Of a stretch of 64,000 bases of DNA, positions 48,066 to 56,802 are shown one piece after another. The number at the start of each line of letters is the position of its first letter. Within the stretch, counting starts at the first letter, position 1. The stretch spans positions 124,001 to 188,000 of the forward strand of contig JAEYRH010000003.1 of assembly GCA_023435705.1 (NCBI GenBank), read 5' to 3'. A program made the translations under genes and the position numbers. Origin of the DNA: Bacillota bacterium (GTDB lineage: Bacteria; Bacillota; Clostridia; Christensenellales; UMGS416). The notes below the pieces were generated by a model. That model saw only the letters and a program-made list of their open reading frames with translations. It did not search any database and was not told the DNA's origin.

Positions 48066-49523
48066 ATGCAGACCAGAACCCGTTTCGCCCCCAGCCCCAC
48101 CGGATATCTTCATTTGGGTGGGCTTCGCACCGCGCTGTACACCTATCTGTTCGCCCGTAAGAACGGCGGCACGTTCATCCTCAGGATCGAGGACACCGAC
48201 CAGGAGCGCCAAGTGGAAGGTGCGGAAGAGGGCATTTACCGCGCAATCCGACTAGCAGGACTCAAGTATGACGAAGGCCCGGACGTGGGCGGCGATTATG
48301 GCCCCTATATCCAGAGCGAGCGAAAACAATTGTATAAGCCGTATGCCGACGAGCTTGTAGATAAGGGCGGTGCTTATTATTGCTTTTGCTCCAAGGAACG
48401 GCTGGACAGCTTGCGAGACGAATACGAAAAGCGTGGCGAAACTTTCAAGTATGACAAGCACTGCCTGGGCCTCCCCAAGGAGGAGGTGCGCGCCCGCATT
48501 GCCGCCGGCGAGCCCCATGTGATCCGCCAGAACATGCCCACCGATGGCCGGGCGGACTTCGACGACGTGATTTTCGGGCACATCGAGGCCGACTACGCGG
48601 CGTTGGATGACATGGTGCTCATCAAATCCGACGGCATGCCCACCTACAACTTCGCCAACGTCGTGGACGACCATACGATGGGCATCACGCATGTGCTCAG
48701 GGGCACGGAGTATCTGTCGTCCACTCCCAAATACAACCATCTCTATCGTTCATTCGGCTGGGAGATTCCTCAATACGTCCATTTGCCCGTTGTGGATGTC
48801 ATCTCTCGAGATGGAACCAGGCGGCGGCTTTCGAAGCGCAAAGGCGATCCGTCTTTCGAGGACTTGCTTGCGCAGGGGTACCTTAAGGATGCCGTTGTGA
48901 ATTATATCGCCTTACTGGGATGGAACCCGGGTACGAATCAAGAGATGTTTACGCTGGCGGAGCTGGAGCGGGAATTTAGTCTGGACGGGATCAGTAAGTC
49001 TCCGTCTATATTTGACATCGAAAAACTCCGTTGGTTCAACGCTGAATACGCCCGCAAGATGCCTCTGGACGAGTTCCATGCCACGATATTGCCCTGGATC
49101 AGCGGCACCATCGACGTGAACCGGTTTGACACCCGGCGCATCGCAGAGCTGCTGCAGCCCCGCACCGAGCTTTTCAGCGAGCTGGCAGCCAAGGTGGACT
49201 TCCTCATGGAGATGCCGGAGTTTGACACGGCGCTCTATGAAAACAAGAAGATGAAGACCAACGCCGATGTGGCCCGCCAGATGCTTTCGGCGGTGAAACC
49301 GGTGCTGGAAGGCCTTGCCGATTGGAGCGAGGCAGCCATCCACGACGCCGTGATGGCGCTGATCGCAGAGCTTGGCGTGAAGAACGGCCTGATGCTCTGG
49401 CCGCTGCGCATCGCCATCTCCGGCCGGGAGAGCACACCGGGCGGGGCCTTTGAGATCGCTTATCTGTTGGGGAAAGAAGAGACAATGATGAGGCTGGGCA
49501 GGTCGATCAATCAGCTTGGCTGA
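48066..49523 (+). CDS. gltX: Glutamyl-tRNA synthetase
   Basis: 485 residues from ATG 48066. Class I motifs: FAPSPTGYLHLGGLRTALY (HIGH region), RIEDTDQER, and RRRLSKRKGDPSFED (KMSKS region); the C-terminal helical anticodon-binding domain follows. Length is normal. The stretch of roughly 48690-49050 uses noticeably more A/T-ending codons than the rest of the gene, as if replaced by recombination from a relative. Active-site motifs are intact. Confidence 0.96.
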   Translation: MQTRTRFAPSPTGYLHLGGLRTALYTYLFARKNGGTFILRIEDTDQERQVEGAEEGIYRAIRLAGLKYDEGPDVGGDYGPYIQSERKQLYKPYADELVDKGGAYYCFCSKERLDSLRDEYEKRGETFKYDKHCLGLPKEEVRARIAAGEPHVIRQNMPTDGRADFDDVIFGHIEADYAALDDMVLIKSDGMPTYNFANVVDDHTMGITHVLRGTEYLSSTPKYNHLYRSFGWEIPQYVHLPVVDVISRDGTRRRLSKRKGDPSFEDLLAQGYLKDAVVNYIALLGWNPGTNQEMFTLAELEREFSLDGISKSPSIFDIEKLRWFNAEYARKMPLDEFHATILPWISGTIDVNRFDTRRIAELLQPRTELFSELAAKVDFLMEMPEFDTALYENKKMKTNADVARQMLSAVKPVLEGLADWSEAAIHDAVMALIAELGVKNGLMLWPLRIAISGRESTPGGAFEIAYLLGKEETMMRLGRSINQLG

Positions 49524-49710
49524 CATAACCTTCGGGAATTGATTCTATGAATATCCTTGCCTCGTTAAGGCATGGAATAAGGGCGGGCTGCAAGGCTCGC
49601 CCTTTTCCAATCGAATAACCCTTCTAGCTATTTTGGAAATACATATTGCTATTATCCCTTTTTGCAATCCAATAATATAATGTATCAGAAATCCGAAAGG
49701 ACGGTCAACC

Positions 49711-50094
49711 ATGGATTGTGAATCGATTATCAAAAGAAAAGTCTGCATGGACGCAAAGGTAACGTTGGATCAGGATGTCGATCTCGGTAGGGTGCGTTCA
49801 TTTTGTATGTCTGAGCCGAAGCTGGTGAAATACCGTGGCAGCAGCGACGAGAGATGTACATTCGTTGTAAGGCAACTGGTTTGTGTGGAAATCCCGTTGA
49901 AATTTGCCGCAAATGTTAAGGCTGAGCCGGCTGGTATCGCATGTGATATTGCTGGCCAATGCAAGGATAAACCTCCGTGCCGCAGAGAGCCGCCGAGAGA
50001 ACGTTATGTCCCAGGGGAAGATGATTTTATGGACAACGATGACGAACCCTGCCGTAGGCGCCGTACTCACACATCCTGGGGATATACCGAATAG
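49711..50094 (+). CDS. Cys-containing spore/surface-type protein, short paralogue
   Basis: 127 residues with AAAGG upstream of ATG. Not a named family to me, but its core (RKVCMDAKVTLDQDVDLGRVRSFC ... CTFVVRQLVCVEIPLKFAANV ... GIACDI, in pieces) has the same pattern as the first 100 residues of the next gene. I associate such domains with Firmicutes spore-coat or exosporium-type proteins. The tail is charged (RREPPRERY, EPCRRRRTH). Lower GC than neighbours. Confidence 0.6.
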   Translation: MDCESIIKRKVCMDAKVTLDQDVDLGRVRSFCMSEPKLVKYRGSSDERCTFVVRQLVCVEIPLKFAANVKAEPAGIACDIAGQCKDKPPCRREPPRERYVPGEDDFMDNDDEPCRRRRTHTSWGYTE

Positions 50095-50138
50095 AATACA
50101 TTGAGATATCAGCGTCGATTGAAAGGATGATGTTTTTT

Positions 50139-50852
50139 ATGGCGTGTCCAAGAACAGTACACGAGACAGTGTGTGTGGATGCCCTTGTTACGATCCGGCC
50201 AGAAGTGACAGTCGGCACGATTGTTACCTTCTGCGATGGTGACCCGATCATTGATGGCTGCGAAGGAACCCTGCAACCCTTCTGCACGTTCCGCGTAGGC
50301 CAGTCCATTTGTGTGCAGATACCCTTGACCTTTAATGCGATCGCCACCGCTGCCGCCGACGGGATCATATGTGGTGATCCTGAAAATGGAAATTGCTCTC
50401 AAGCGCCTACGGGCTGCACACACTCGCAAGGATTCTACAGAACCCATGAGGATTTTACCGCCTCATTGATTGAACTTGCTGGCGGCTCCATTGTGCTGGG
50501 GAACGACAGCATGGGTGCAAGTTTCACGGTTAACACGGGCAATGTGGGCCTGGTCTTCAGCGGAGACGTTCCGGTTCCGCCCGCACCCACCGACAACAAT
50601 TTCAACGCGCAATATGATGCGTTGTATATTCAGCTCCTTGCCGCCAGACTGAACCAGCTGAACGGTGCCACATGTCAGCTTGCACAGGATATCATCGATG
50701 AAGCGAATGCATTTCTTGCCAGTTCGCCCGCGACGGGGCAGGCCGGAGCGCCGGCGCTTACGGCTCAACTGACGCTCTTCAACGAGGGGAATCTCGGGGA
50801 CGACTGCCCAGAACACTGTCCAGATGATGAGGACGGTAACGGCGAAGGTTAA
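50139..50852 (+). CDS. Surface/spore-type protein with paralogous N-domain and GYWKN-like C-domain
   Basis: 237 residues from ATG 50139 (AAAGGATG upstream; ATG 50127 lies inside this site). N-domain: ETVCVDALVTIRPEVTVGTI, CTFRVGQSICVQIPLTF, DGIICGDPENG, matching the previous gene. C-domain: CTHSQGFYRTHEDF, then LYIQLLAARLNQLNGATCQLA and TLFNEGNLGDDCPEHC; this resembles the widespread secreted CTLTQGYWKNH...LIAAKLN...YN.G module. No classical signal peptide, consistent with spore-coat deposition. Ends in an acidic tail. Confidence 0.65.
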   Translation: MACPRTVHETVCVDALVTIRPEVTVGTIVTFCDGDPIIDGCEGTLQPFCTFRVGQSICVQIPLTFNAIATAAADGIICGDPENGNCSQAPTGCTHSQGFYRTHEDFTASLIELAGGSIVLGNDSMGASFTVNTGNVGLVFSGDVPVPPAPTDNNFNAQYDALYIQLLAARLNQLNGATCQLAQDIIDEANAFLASSPATGQAGAPALTAQLTLFNEGNLGDDCPEHCPDDEDGNGEG

Positions 50853-50984
50853 TTCATTTCACCCTTCAAATACGAAGGGTGATACATAAATGAACTTATT
50901 AATACACTACTCCTAATTCTGTCCTTTCTGCTAATCTTTCATAATCCACCCCGAACTACTAATACCCCACCTCTTTTGTGTCGC

Positions 50985-51013
50985 TTGACAAACGCAGTGT
51001 GGTCTGGGATAAT
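50985..51013 (+). promoter_or_regulatory. Promoter of the MATE exporter gene
   Basis: TTGACA (50985-50990), 17-base spacer, GATAAT (51008-51013). Transcription should start near 51020. Confidence 0.8.
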
Positions 51014-51019
51014 TAATTT

Positions 51020-51033
51020 ATTAGATGGCTAAT
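51020..51033. promoter_or_regulatory. MarR-like operator at the MATE transcription start
   Basis: ATTAG-ATGG-CTAAT, an inverted repeat of the kind used by MarR-family repressors, placed at the predicted start site. A further hairpin (AGCCGG...CCGGCT, then TTTTGG) lies in the leader at about 51057-51092. Confidence 0.5.
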
Positions 51034-51107
51034 CAATGGTTTTCCGAGCAATGTCAGCCGGGCATGCCAATTGGTGTGAGCCGGCTTTTGGTTATCAGGA
51101 GCGTGCA

Positions 51108-52526
51108 ATGCAGTTATTCGTCAAAGACAAAGCCTTTTACAAAAAAGTGTTGGCCATTGCGGTCCCAGTGACACTGCAGGGACTGATCAACATGGGCGTG
51201 AACATTGCGGACGTCATCATGCTGGGCCACCTGAACCAGGACGCCCTTTCCGCCTCGTCGCTGGCCAACCAGTTCTGCTTCATTTTCATGATCCTGAACT
51301 TCGGCCTGGGCGGCGGCGCCGGTGTGCTCACCGGCCAGTTCTGGGGTATGGGCGACCGCGAGTCGATTAAGAAAACACTCTCCATTGTCTATAAGGTTTC
51401 CATTGTGTTCGCGTTGCTCTTCTTTGCGGCCACGCAGCTTTTCCCCGAATCGATTATGCGGCTGTATACCAATGAGGATTCTCTCATCACCCAGGGGGCC
51501 AGCTACCTTCGGATTGTTTCCTGGGCTTTCGTGCTGCAAGGCATCTCCACAACCTCGTTTATCGTGCTGCGAACTGTCGGCGTGGTGAAGCTCACGCTGG
51601 TCACCAGCCTGGTCGCGCTGGTGAGTAACACTTTCATGAACTGGATGCTCATATTCGGCAATCTGGGCGCGCCGCAGATGGGCGTGGCCGGCGCGGCTCT
51701 GGCCACCGCGATTTCCCGCGTGTTTGAGTTTATCATTATTGTGGTGTTCGTGTTGTTTATTGACAAGAAAATCCAGTTCAAACTCAGGAACATCTTCGGC
51801 TTCGACGGCCAGATCCTCAAGAGGTTCTTTCAGAGCGGGCTGCCAGTCGTGATCAGCGATCTGGTGCTGGCCCTTGGTCTCAATGTGCTGACGGCCATCA
51901 TGGGCCGCATCGGCGGCGACTTTGTGGCGGCCAACGCCATCGCCAACTCGGTGTGGCAATTCATCTCAGTGTTTCTGATGGGCACCAGCGCCGCCAGCAC
52001 CGTGATTATCGGCAACACGATCGGAGCCGGAAAGTATGAAGACGCGAAGAAATATGGCGTGACCTTCCTGATGCTTGCGGTTATCATCGGCGTGGTCACC
52101 GGCTGCGCGATCTATCTGCTGCGCGATGTGGCGGTGGCGGTGTTTGGCGGCACGCTGACCCCTGCTGCTCGCTTGATCAACCAGCAGCTGATGGGCGCGC
52201 TGGCGATCCTGGCTGTATTCAGCTCCGTGCAGATGATGCTCACCAAGGGTGTGCTTCGGGCCGGTGGTGATACCCGCTTTTTGATGCTGGCCGATGTGCT
52301 GTTCCTCTGGGCGGTGTCGGTGCCGCTGGGCTACACGGCCGGGCTGGTTCTGCGCCTGATCCCGTTTGGGGTGTTCCTGTGCCTAAAGATTGATGAGATC
52401 ATCAAGGCGGTGTGGTGCAGCACCAGGCTTTTCAGCGGCAAGTGGATTCGCAATGTGACGATACCGACCGGGCATGAGCAAGCGCCCCAGGCTGCGCTGG
52501 TGGACGCGGCAGAAGGCGCGGAATAG
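51108..52526 (+). CDS. MATE-family multidrug/sodium antiporter
   Basis: 472 residues from ATG 51108 with AGGAGC upstream. Twelve hydrophobic helices in two related halves. Family marks include PVTLQGLINMGVNIADVIMLGHL and GLGGGAGVLTGQFWGMGD in the first half and SGLPVVISDLVLALGLNVL in the second. It exports cationic drugs or metabolites in exchange for Na+ or H+. Single gene with a strong promoter and operator-like repeat. Confidence 0.95.
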   Translation: MQLFVKDKAFYKKVLAIAVPVTLQGLINMGVNIADVIMLGHLNQDALSASSLANQFCFIFMILNFGLGGGAGVLTGQFWGMGDRESIKKTLSIVYKVSIVFALLFFAATQLFPESIMRLYTNEDSLITQGASYLRIVSWAFVLQGISTTSFIVLRTVGVVKLTLVTSLVALVSNTFMNWMLIFGNLGAPQMGVAGAALATAISRVFEFIIIVVFVLFIDKKIQFKLRNIFGFDGQILKRFFQSGLPVVISDLVLALGLNVLTAIMGRIGGDFVAANAIANSVWQFISVFLMGTSAASTVIIGNTIGAGKYEDAKKYGVTFLMLAVIIGVVTGCAIYLLRDVAVAVFGGTLTPAARLINQQLMGALAILAVFSSVQMMLTKGVLRAGGDTRFLMLADVLFLWAVSVPLGYTAGLVLRLIPFGVFLCLKIDEIIKAVWCSTRLFSGKWIRNVTIPTGHEQAPQAALVDAAEGAE

Positions 52527-52637
52527 TCAAGAGCGGGGCATTTGCCCCGCTTTGCTTTATCACTCCTTTCACCTTCTTATGACTCACATCTCTCCCGGTA
52601 GTGAATAGCCTGTAACTGAAACCAATCTTGGAGGTTC

Positions 52638-53456
52638 ATGATGGGCTATTATGTGAATGTTGAACCGGGTGTGAATGTATTTGTGGAGGACTTGAACCCG
52701 GAGGGGCAAAAGACAATACTGTTCATACACGGATGGCCGGGCAGCCATGAGCTGTTCGAATACCAGTTTGATGTGCTGCCGGCGATGGGGTACCGATGCG
52801 TCGGTATGGACTGGCGAGGTTTCGGGCGGTCAGACAAACCCTGGAGCGGCTATGACTACAACCGCCTGGCCGACGATGTGCGAGGTGTTGTGGATGCCCT
52901 GCGGCTCAAAGATTTCACGTTGGGCGGCCACTCCACAGGTGGTGGGATTTGTATCCGCTATATGGCAAGGCATGGCGGCCATGGTGTTTCAAAACTGGCG
53001 CTGTTTGCTGCTGCCGCGCCTAGCCTCATCCAGCGGCCCTACTTTCCATATGGGTTGCCCAGACAGGCCGTGCTGGACATCATCAATGGTACATACAATG
53101 ACAGGCCGGAAGTTTTGCGCGACTTTGGCAACATGATCTTTTTCCAGCATGTCACCGAGCCATTTTCCGATTGGATCTTCCAGCTGGGGCTGCAGGCGGC
53201 GGGTTGGGCCACTGCGGCGATCGCCAAAGCCTGGCTGGATGAAGAGGCGCTGTTTACGGACATGAAGGCAATCACTGTGCCCACATTGATCCTGCACGGC
53301 ATCCATGACAGGGTATGCTTGTTTCAGCTGGCTCTGGCGCAGAGAGATGGCATACGCTACTCAAAACTGGTGCCGTTTGAAGAGAGCGGCCATTTTCTTT
53401 TCATCGATCAGAAGGAGAAATTCACCGCGGAGCTTATGAAGTTCATTGAGGAATAA
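52638..53456 (+). CDS. Alpha/beta hydrolase (haloperoxidase/esterase type)
   Basis: 272 residues, ATGATG at 52638 with GGAGG upstream. ILFIHGWPGSHELFEYQ (oxyanion hole), GMDWRGFGRSDKP, nucleophile Ser in LGGHSTGGG, Asp in LHGIHDRVC and His in EESGHFLF. The sequence is closest to the non-haem chloroperoxidase/arylesterase branch. No signal peptide. Base composition is slightly lower in GC. Confidence 0.9.
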   Translation: MMGYYVNVEPGVNVFVEDLNPEGQKTILFIHGWPGSHELFEYQFDVLPAMGYRCVGMDWRGFGRSDKPWSGYDYNRLADDVRGVVDALRLKDFTLGGHSTGGGICIRYMARHGGHGVSKLALFAAAAPSLIQRPYFPYGLPRQAVLDIINGTYNDRPEVLRDFGNMIFFQHVTEPFSDWIFQLGLQAAGWATAAIAKAWLDEEALFTDMKAITVPTLILHGIHDRVCLFQLALAQRDGIRYSKLVPFEESGHFLFIDQKEKFTAELMKFIEE

Positions 53457-53465
53457 GCAATATGA

Positions 53466-53501
53466 AGCCCCGGGGCTGGCTCGCAAAGTAGCCCCGGGGC
53501 T
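53466..53501. repeat. Two direct copies of a 12-base palindrome
   Basis: AGCCCCGGGGCT occurs at 53466-53477 and 53490-53501, 12 bases apart, between convergent genes. Either copy can fold alone, or the two can pair with each other as one stem. Confidence 0.6.
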
Positions 53502-53513
53502 AGTCAGCTCCAT

Positions 53514-54668
53514 TCATCTCATCAGCACCCGCATGATCCATGGCCGCTTGATATCCATCGCATCATACCTGCAAAGTTCGTGGCAACAAAAGCAACTGAT
53601 GCATTTCCCCATTTCCACCACAGGCTTGTGATCTACCAGCTCGATTGCCTTGGCCGGGCAGCTCCTGGCACACTCGCCGCACCCCTTGCATACTTGCAGC
53701 TTGAACCGGGGTTTGGCCTTCAGGCGCTTGTTGAGCCATTTGGCCACCGGTTTTGGCAGGATCCAGTCATATACGTTAAACGCCACTTTGGTAGTGGGTT
53801 TGTCAAAATCCAATACTGCCACATCAGCCAGTGCTGGGCCGGCTGTTTCCACATCTTCCGCGCGGAAAGTGCAATGCCCCCTGGCCGCCGCTTCCCGGAT
53901 GGTCGGCACTTTTTTTGGATCCAGCCCAATGATTGATGCCGCAACCACATCCAGTTTGTAAGGATCTGCTGAGGCCAGCACCAGGCCAACCTGCCTTGGG
54001 TGGCCGTTGGTGGGGCCGTAGCCTTCCATGCCAATCACGGCGTCCATGATCGTGAGCGCCGGTTTGGCAAACTCGCAGATGTCCAAAAGCACGCCGGCAA
54101 AATCATTTTCGTCCTCAAATCGAAAATGGTATTCAGTTTTGAAACTGCCCGGAATGATTCCAAATAGATTCTTTACTGCACCACTATAGACCATCATCAT
54201 GTGTGTTTTGAGCTTTGGCAGGTTGATGATCTTGTCCGCATCCAGTACAGGCCGGATCGTCTTGACGCTTTTCATCATCCTCCCATTGGGCCATGGCACA
54301 TCCACAACCTCAGTGTCATAACTCAACTCCGCGCCGCTGGCTTTTGCGGCGTCTTTCATGCCGCAGGTTTCATACACCGCATCCAGCGTGCCCGATGTGT
54401 GAAAATTGTAGCCGCCGGGGCTGTCGCAGATCAACGGCTTGCCGCCTGCTTGCCTCACCAGCTCTGCCACGGCCTGCACGATGGCCGGGTGTGTTGTTGT
54501 CGCCGTTTCCGGCTTGCGGCGCATCAGCAGGTTTGCTTTCAGCAGCACCTTGTCGCCAGGGCTCACAAAGGCTTCGATGCCGCCCAGCTGTAACAGCGAA
54601 TGGCGGACAGCTGCCCGTACCATGCCAATGTCATAGCCCGGGCACCTTACAATGGATACATCGTTCAT
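53514..54668 (-). CDS. DUF362 protein with C-terminal 2x[4Fe-4S] ferredoxin domain
   Basis: 384 residues from ATG 54668 (TTGGAGA upstream). The DUF362 domain carries VLLKANLLMRRKPETATTTHP, CDSPGGYNFH, INLPKLKTHMMMVYSGAVKNLFG and DAVIGMEGYGPTNG. The end holds two cluster motifs: CKGCGECARSCP and CISCFCCHELC. The family is of unknown role, common in anaerobes, and may be an electron-transfer subunit. Monocistronic. Confidence 0.9.
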   Translation of the reverse strand: MNDVSIVRCPGYDIGMVRAAVRHSLLQLGGIEAFVSPGDKVLLKANLLMRRKPETATTTHPAIVQAVAELVRQAGGKPLICDSPGGYNFHTSGTLDAVYETCGMKDAAKASGAELSYDTEVVDVPWPNGRMMKSVKTIRPVLDADKIINLPKLKTHMMMVYSGAVKNLFGIIPGSFKTEYHFRFEDENDFAGVLLDICEFAKPALTIMDAVIGMEGYGPTNGHPRQVGLVLASADPYKLDVVAASIIGLDPKKVPTIREAAARGHCTFRAEDVETAGPALADVAVLDFDKPTTKVAFNVYDWILPKPVAKWLNKRLKAKPRFKLQVCKGCGECARSCPAKAIELVDHKPVVEMGKCISCFCCHELCRYDAMDIKRPWIMRVLMR

Positions 54669-54866
54669 TGTGGTCTCCAAAGAATAAGGAATGAATGATG
54701 ACGTTGATGAAATCAGTATATGCCAAAATGGCGATGCTGAACAGGGAAATGATGTTTTGACATATTTCGTGCTCTTTGGATAATCGGCTAACAAAATTTT
54801 ACCACGATTATTCGCAACCTCACAGGTTACATTATCACTAGAACAGAAAAGGAGGTGAGTTCACAA

Positions 54867-55076
54867 ATGGCAAGCAGCAACAAGAAATTGGTTCCCCAGG
54901 CATCTCAGGCGCTGGACAACATGAAGTATGAGATCGCCACCAGCTTTGGCATCAACCTGAAGAATGGCTACAACGGCGACCTCACGTCTCGCCAGAACGG
55001 CAGCGTGGGCGGCGAAATGGTCAAGAGGATGATCCAGCAGTATGAGCAGTCCATCAGCGGTCAGCAGATGCGCTAA
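54867..55076 (+). CDS. Alpha/beta-type small acid-soluble spore protein
   Basis: 69 residues from ATG 54867, with AAAGGAGGTGAG upstream. Both family signatures are present: KYEIATSFGI (GPR protease site region) and GYNGDLTSRQNGSVGGEMVKRM. It binds spore DNA and protects it from UV and heat. Tandem with a paralogue 39 bases downstream. Expression is expected to depend on the forespore factor sigma-G. Confidence 0.97.
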   Translation: MASSNKKLVPQASQALDNMKYEIATSFGINLKNGYNGDLTSRQNGSVGGEMVKRMIQQYEQSISGQQMR

Positions 55077-55115
55077 CGGTTGCCCATAGCGTGAAGTTCA
55101 TTGGAGGTGAACTCT

Positions 55116-55328
55116 ATGGCAAGAAACAGGACTTTGGTTCCTGAAGCGAAGAACGCTCTATCCAATATGAAGTATGAAGTCGCCTCTTCGCTGAACGTCA
55201 AATTCAATCAGGGCTACAATGGCGACTTGACTTCACGCCAAGCCGGCAGTGTTGGTGGGGAGATGGTCAAGCGCATGATCCAGCAGTATGAGCAGGGCAT
55301 GAGCGGGCAGACCACCGCGAGGCGTTAA
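55116..55328 (+). CDS. Alpha/beta-type small acid-soluble spore protein, second copy
   Basis: 70 residues with TTGGAGGTGA upstream of ATG 55116. KYEVASSLNV and GYNGDLTSRQAGSVGGEMVKRM match its neighbour, with the rest diverged. The two copies share the same operon and a strong terminator. Confidence 0.97.
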   Translation: MARNRTLVPEAKNALSNMKYEVASSLNVKFNQGYNGDLTSRQAGSVGGEMVKRMIQQYEQGMSGQTTARR

Positions 55329-55353
55329 CAGACGCAGGCTGGTAATCGTTTCC

Positions 55354-55379
55354 GGCGCGGCCATTTGGCCGCGCCTTTT
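55354..55379 (+). terminator. Terminator of the SASP pair
   Basis: GGCGCGGCC (55354-55362), loop ATTT, GGCCGCGCC (55367-55375), then TTTT. Confidence 0.93.
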
Positions 55380-55434
55380 CATTTTGTCACTTTGCAGCTA
55401 CAATACTGATACTGTTCCTGTTTTGAGGGTTACT

Positions 55435-56715
55435 ATGATCAAACTGGCCATTTTTGATCTGGACGGCACACTGTATGAAGCGCACCGCACGGCGTCCGCC
55501 GCGGCAAACGCAGCGTTGGAAGAGCTTGGCCTTCCGCCGGTTTCGGTGGAATTTATCCAAGAGATCATTGGAGAAATGATGGATGGGTTCTGCCGTTTGA
55601 TCGCCCCTAGCCTGAGCCAGGAGGAGCGCAGGCTCCTCGCTGACAGCGTGCGCCGCAGGGAACGGGAGCTGATCCCAACCCATGGGCGGCTGTTTGAGGG
55701 CGTCAGATCAATGCTTCAACAGTTCATCGATATGGGATATGTGCTGGCCATTTGCTCCAATGGCAGCCGGGAGTATGTTGACACCGTTGTGAAGTGTTTT
55801 GGAATTGAGATGTTCTTCACCCACTACAGCTGCCGGGAGCCTGGAAGAACCAAATCACAGGCCGTTGGAGATTTGCTCGTGGGTGTAAAACCCGAGTATG
55901 CCGTGATGATCGGTGACAGCAAATTTGACTTCATTGCCGCAAAAGATAATGCTTTGCCATGCATCGCAGCGGCATACGGCTACGGCGCGGCAGACCTTAC
56001 GCAAGCTGATTTTGTGGCCCAATGTGCCAGAGAGATCACCGGGCTTGCGGCGCGGTGTGAGATCTTCGCTGCCATTGAGCTCGCATGCGGCTGCCGGGCA
56101 GCCGGCAAGCCCCTGATCATCGGTGTGAATGGTGTGGATACATCGGGGAAAACGCAGTTCTCCAATGCTTTGGAACAATTCCTGCGTCACCGCGGTCATC
56201 ACACGCAGGTGATTCACCTGGATGACTTCCATAACCCCCGGGCAATTCGGACCAGCGGGGAAGATGAGAACCAAAGCTACATCGACCACGCGTTCAATCT
56301 GCAGCGATTGGAAACTGAGCTGCTTGATCCAATCTCAACCTGCGGAGCGGTGGATGTGGAGCTGGATTTGCTTGATCTGGATTCTGATACGGTTACCAAC
56401 CGTAAGCGGTATGCCGTAACGAGCAATACCATTGTGATTGTGGAGGGTATGCTGCTCTTCCGCCCGCCTATCGACCAATATTTTGACTTAAGGGTTTTCC
56501 TGCACATCGGCTTTGACGAGGTGCTGCGGCGGGCAGAGGTGCGGGATGTGCCGCTGTATGGGCCGGAGTTTCTGGACCGTTACCGCAGGAAATACATCCC
56601 AATCCAGCAACAGTATCTTGCCAAATGGCAGCCGATGGAGCGCGGTGATTTCGTGATTGATAACACCGACTATGGGCATCCCAAGTTGATTGGGCAGCCA
56701 TCTGCACTGGGATAA
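55435..56715 (+). CDS. Fusion of HAD phosphatase and uridine-kinase-like P-loop kinase
   Basis: 426 residues from ATG 55435 (GAGGG upstream). Residues 1-205: HAD phosphatase with IFDLDGTLYEA, ICSNGS, a Lys in GRTKSQAVG and VMIGDSKFDFIAAKDN. Residues 225-426: P-loop kinase with Walker A GVNGVDTSGKTQFS (230-243), HLDDFHNPR (base/sugar-binding Asp pair) and VIVEGMLLFRPP, as in uridine kinase/phosphoribulokinase-like enzymes. Both active sites look intact. The reactions could oppose or follow each other on a nucleoside or sugar phosphate; the substrate is unknown. Confidence 0.85.
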   Translation: MIKLAIFDLDGTLYEAHRTASAAANAALEELGLPPVSVEFIQEIIGEMMDGFCRLIAPSLSQEERRLLADSVRRRERELIPTHGRLFEGVRSMLQQFIDMGYVLAICSNGSREYVDTVVKCFGIEMFFTHYSCREPGRTKSQAVGDLLVGVKPEYAVMIGDSKFDFIAAKDNALPCIAAAYGYGAADLTQADFVAQCAREITGLAARCEIFAAIELACGCRAAGKPLIIGVNGVDTSGKTQFSNALEQFLRHRGHHTQVIHLDDFHNPRAIRTSGEDENQSYIDHAFNLQRLETELLDPISTCGAVDVELDLLDLDSDTVTNRKRYAVTSNTIVIVEGMLLFRPPIDQYFDLRVFLHIGFDEVLRRAEVRDVPLYGPEFLDRYRRKYIPIQQQYLAKWQPMERGDFVIDNTDYGHPKLIGQPSALG

Positions 56716-56744
56716 TCAAATACACCGTTGCCGATCCCGAATGT

Positions 56745-56773
56745 TTGTTTCTATCCCGCATATTTGGTATAAT
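56745..56773 (+). promoter_or_regulatory. Promoter of rarA
   Basis: TTGTTT (56745-56750), 17-base spacer, TATAAT (56768-56773). Confidence 0.65.
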
Positions 56774-56802
56774 ATTGTCATCCCCCAATTGGAGACGGAT
56801 TC

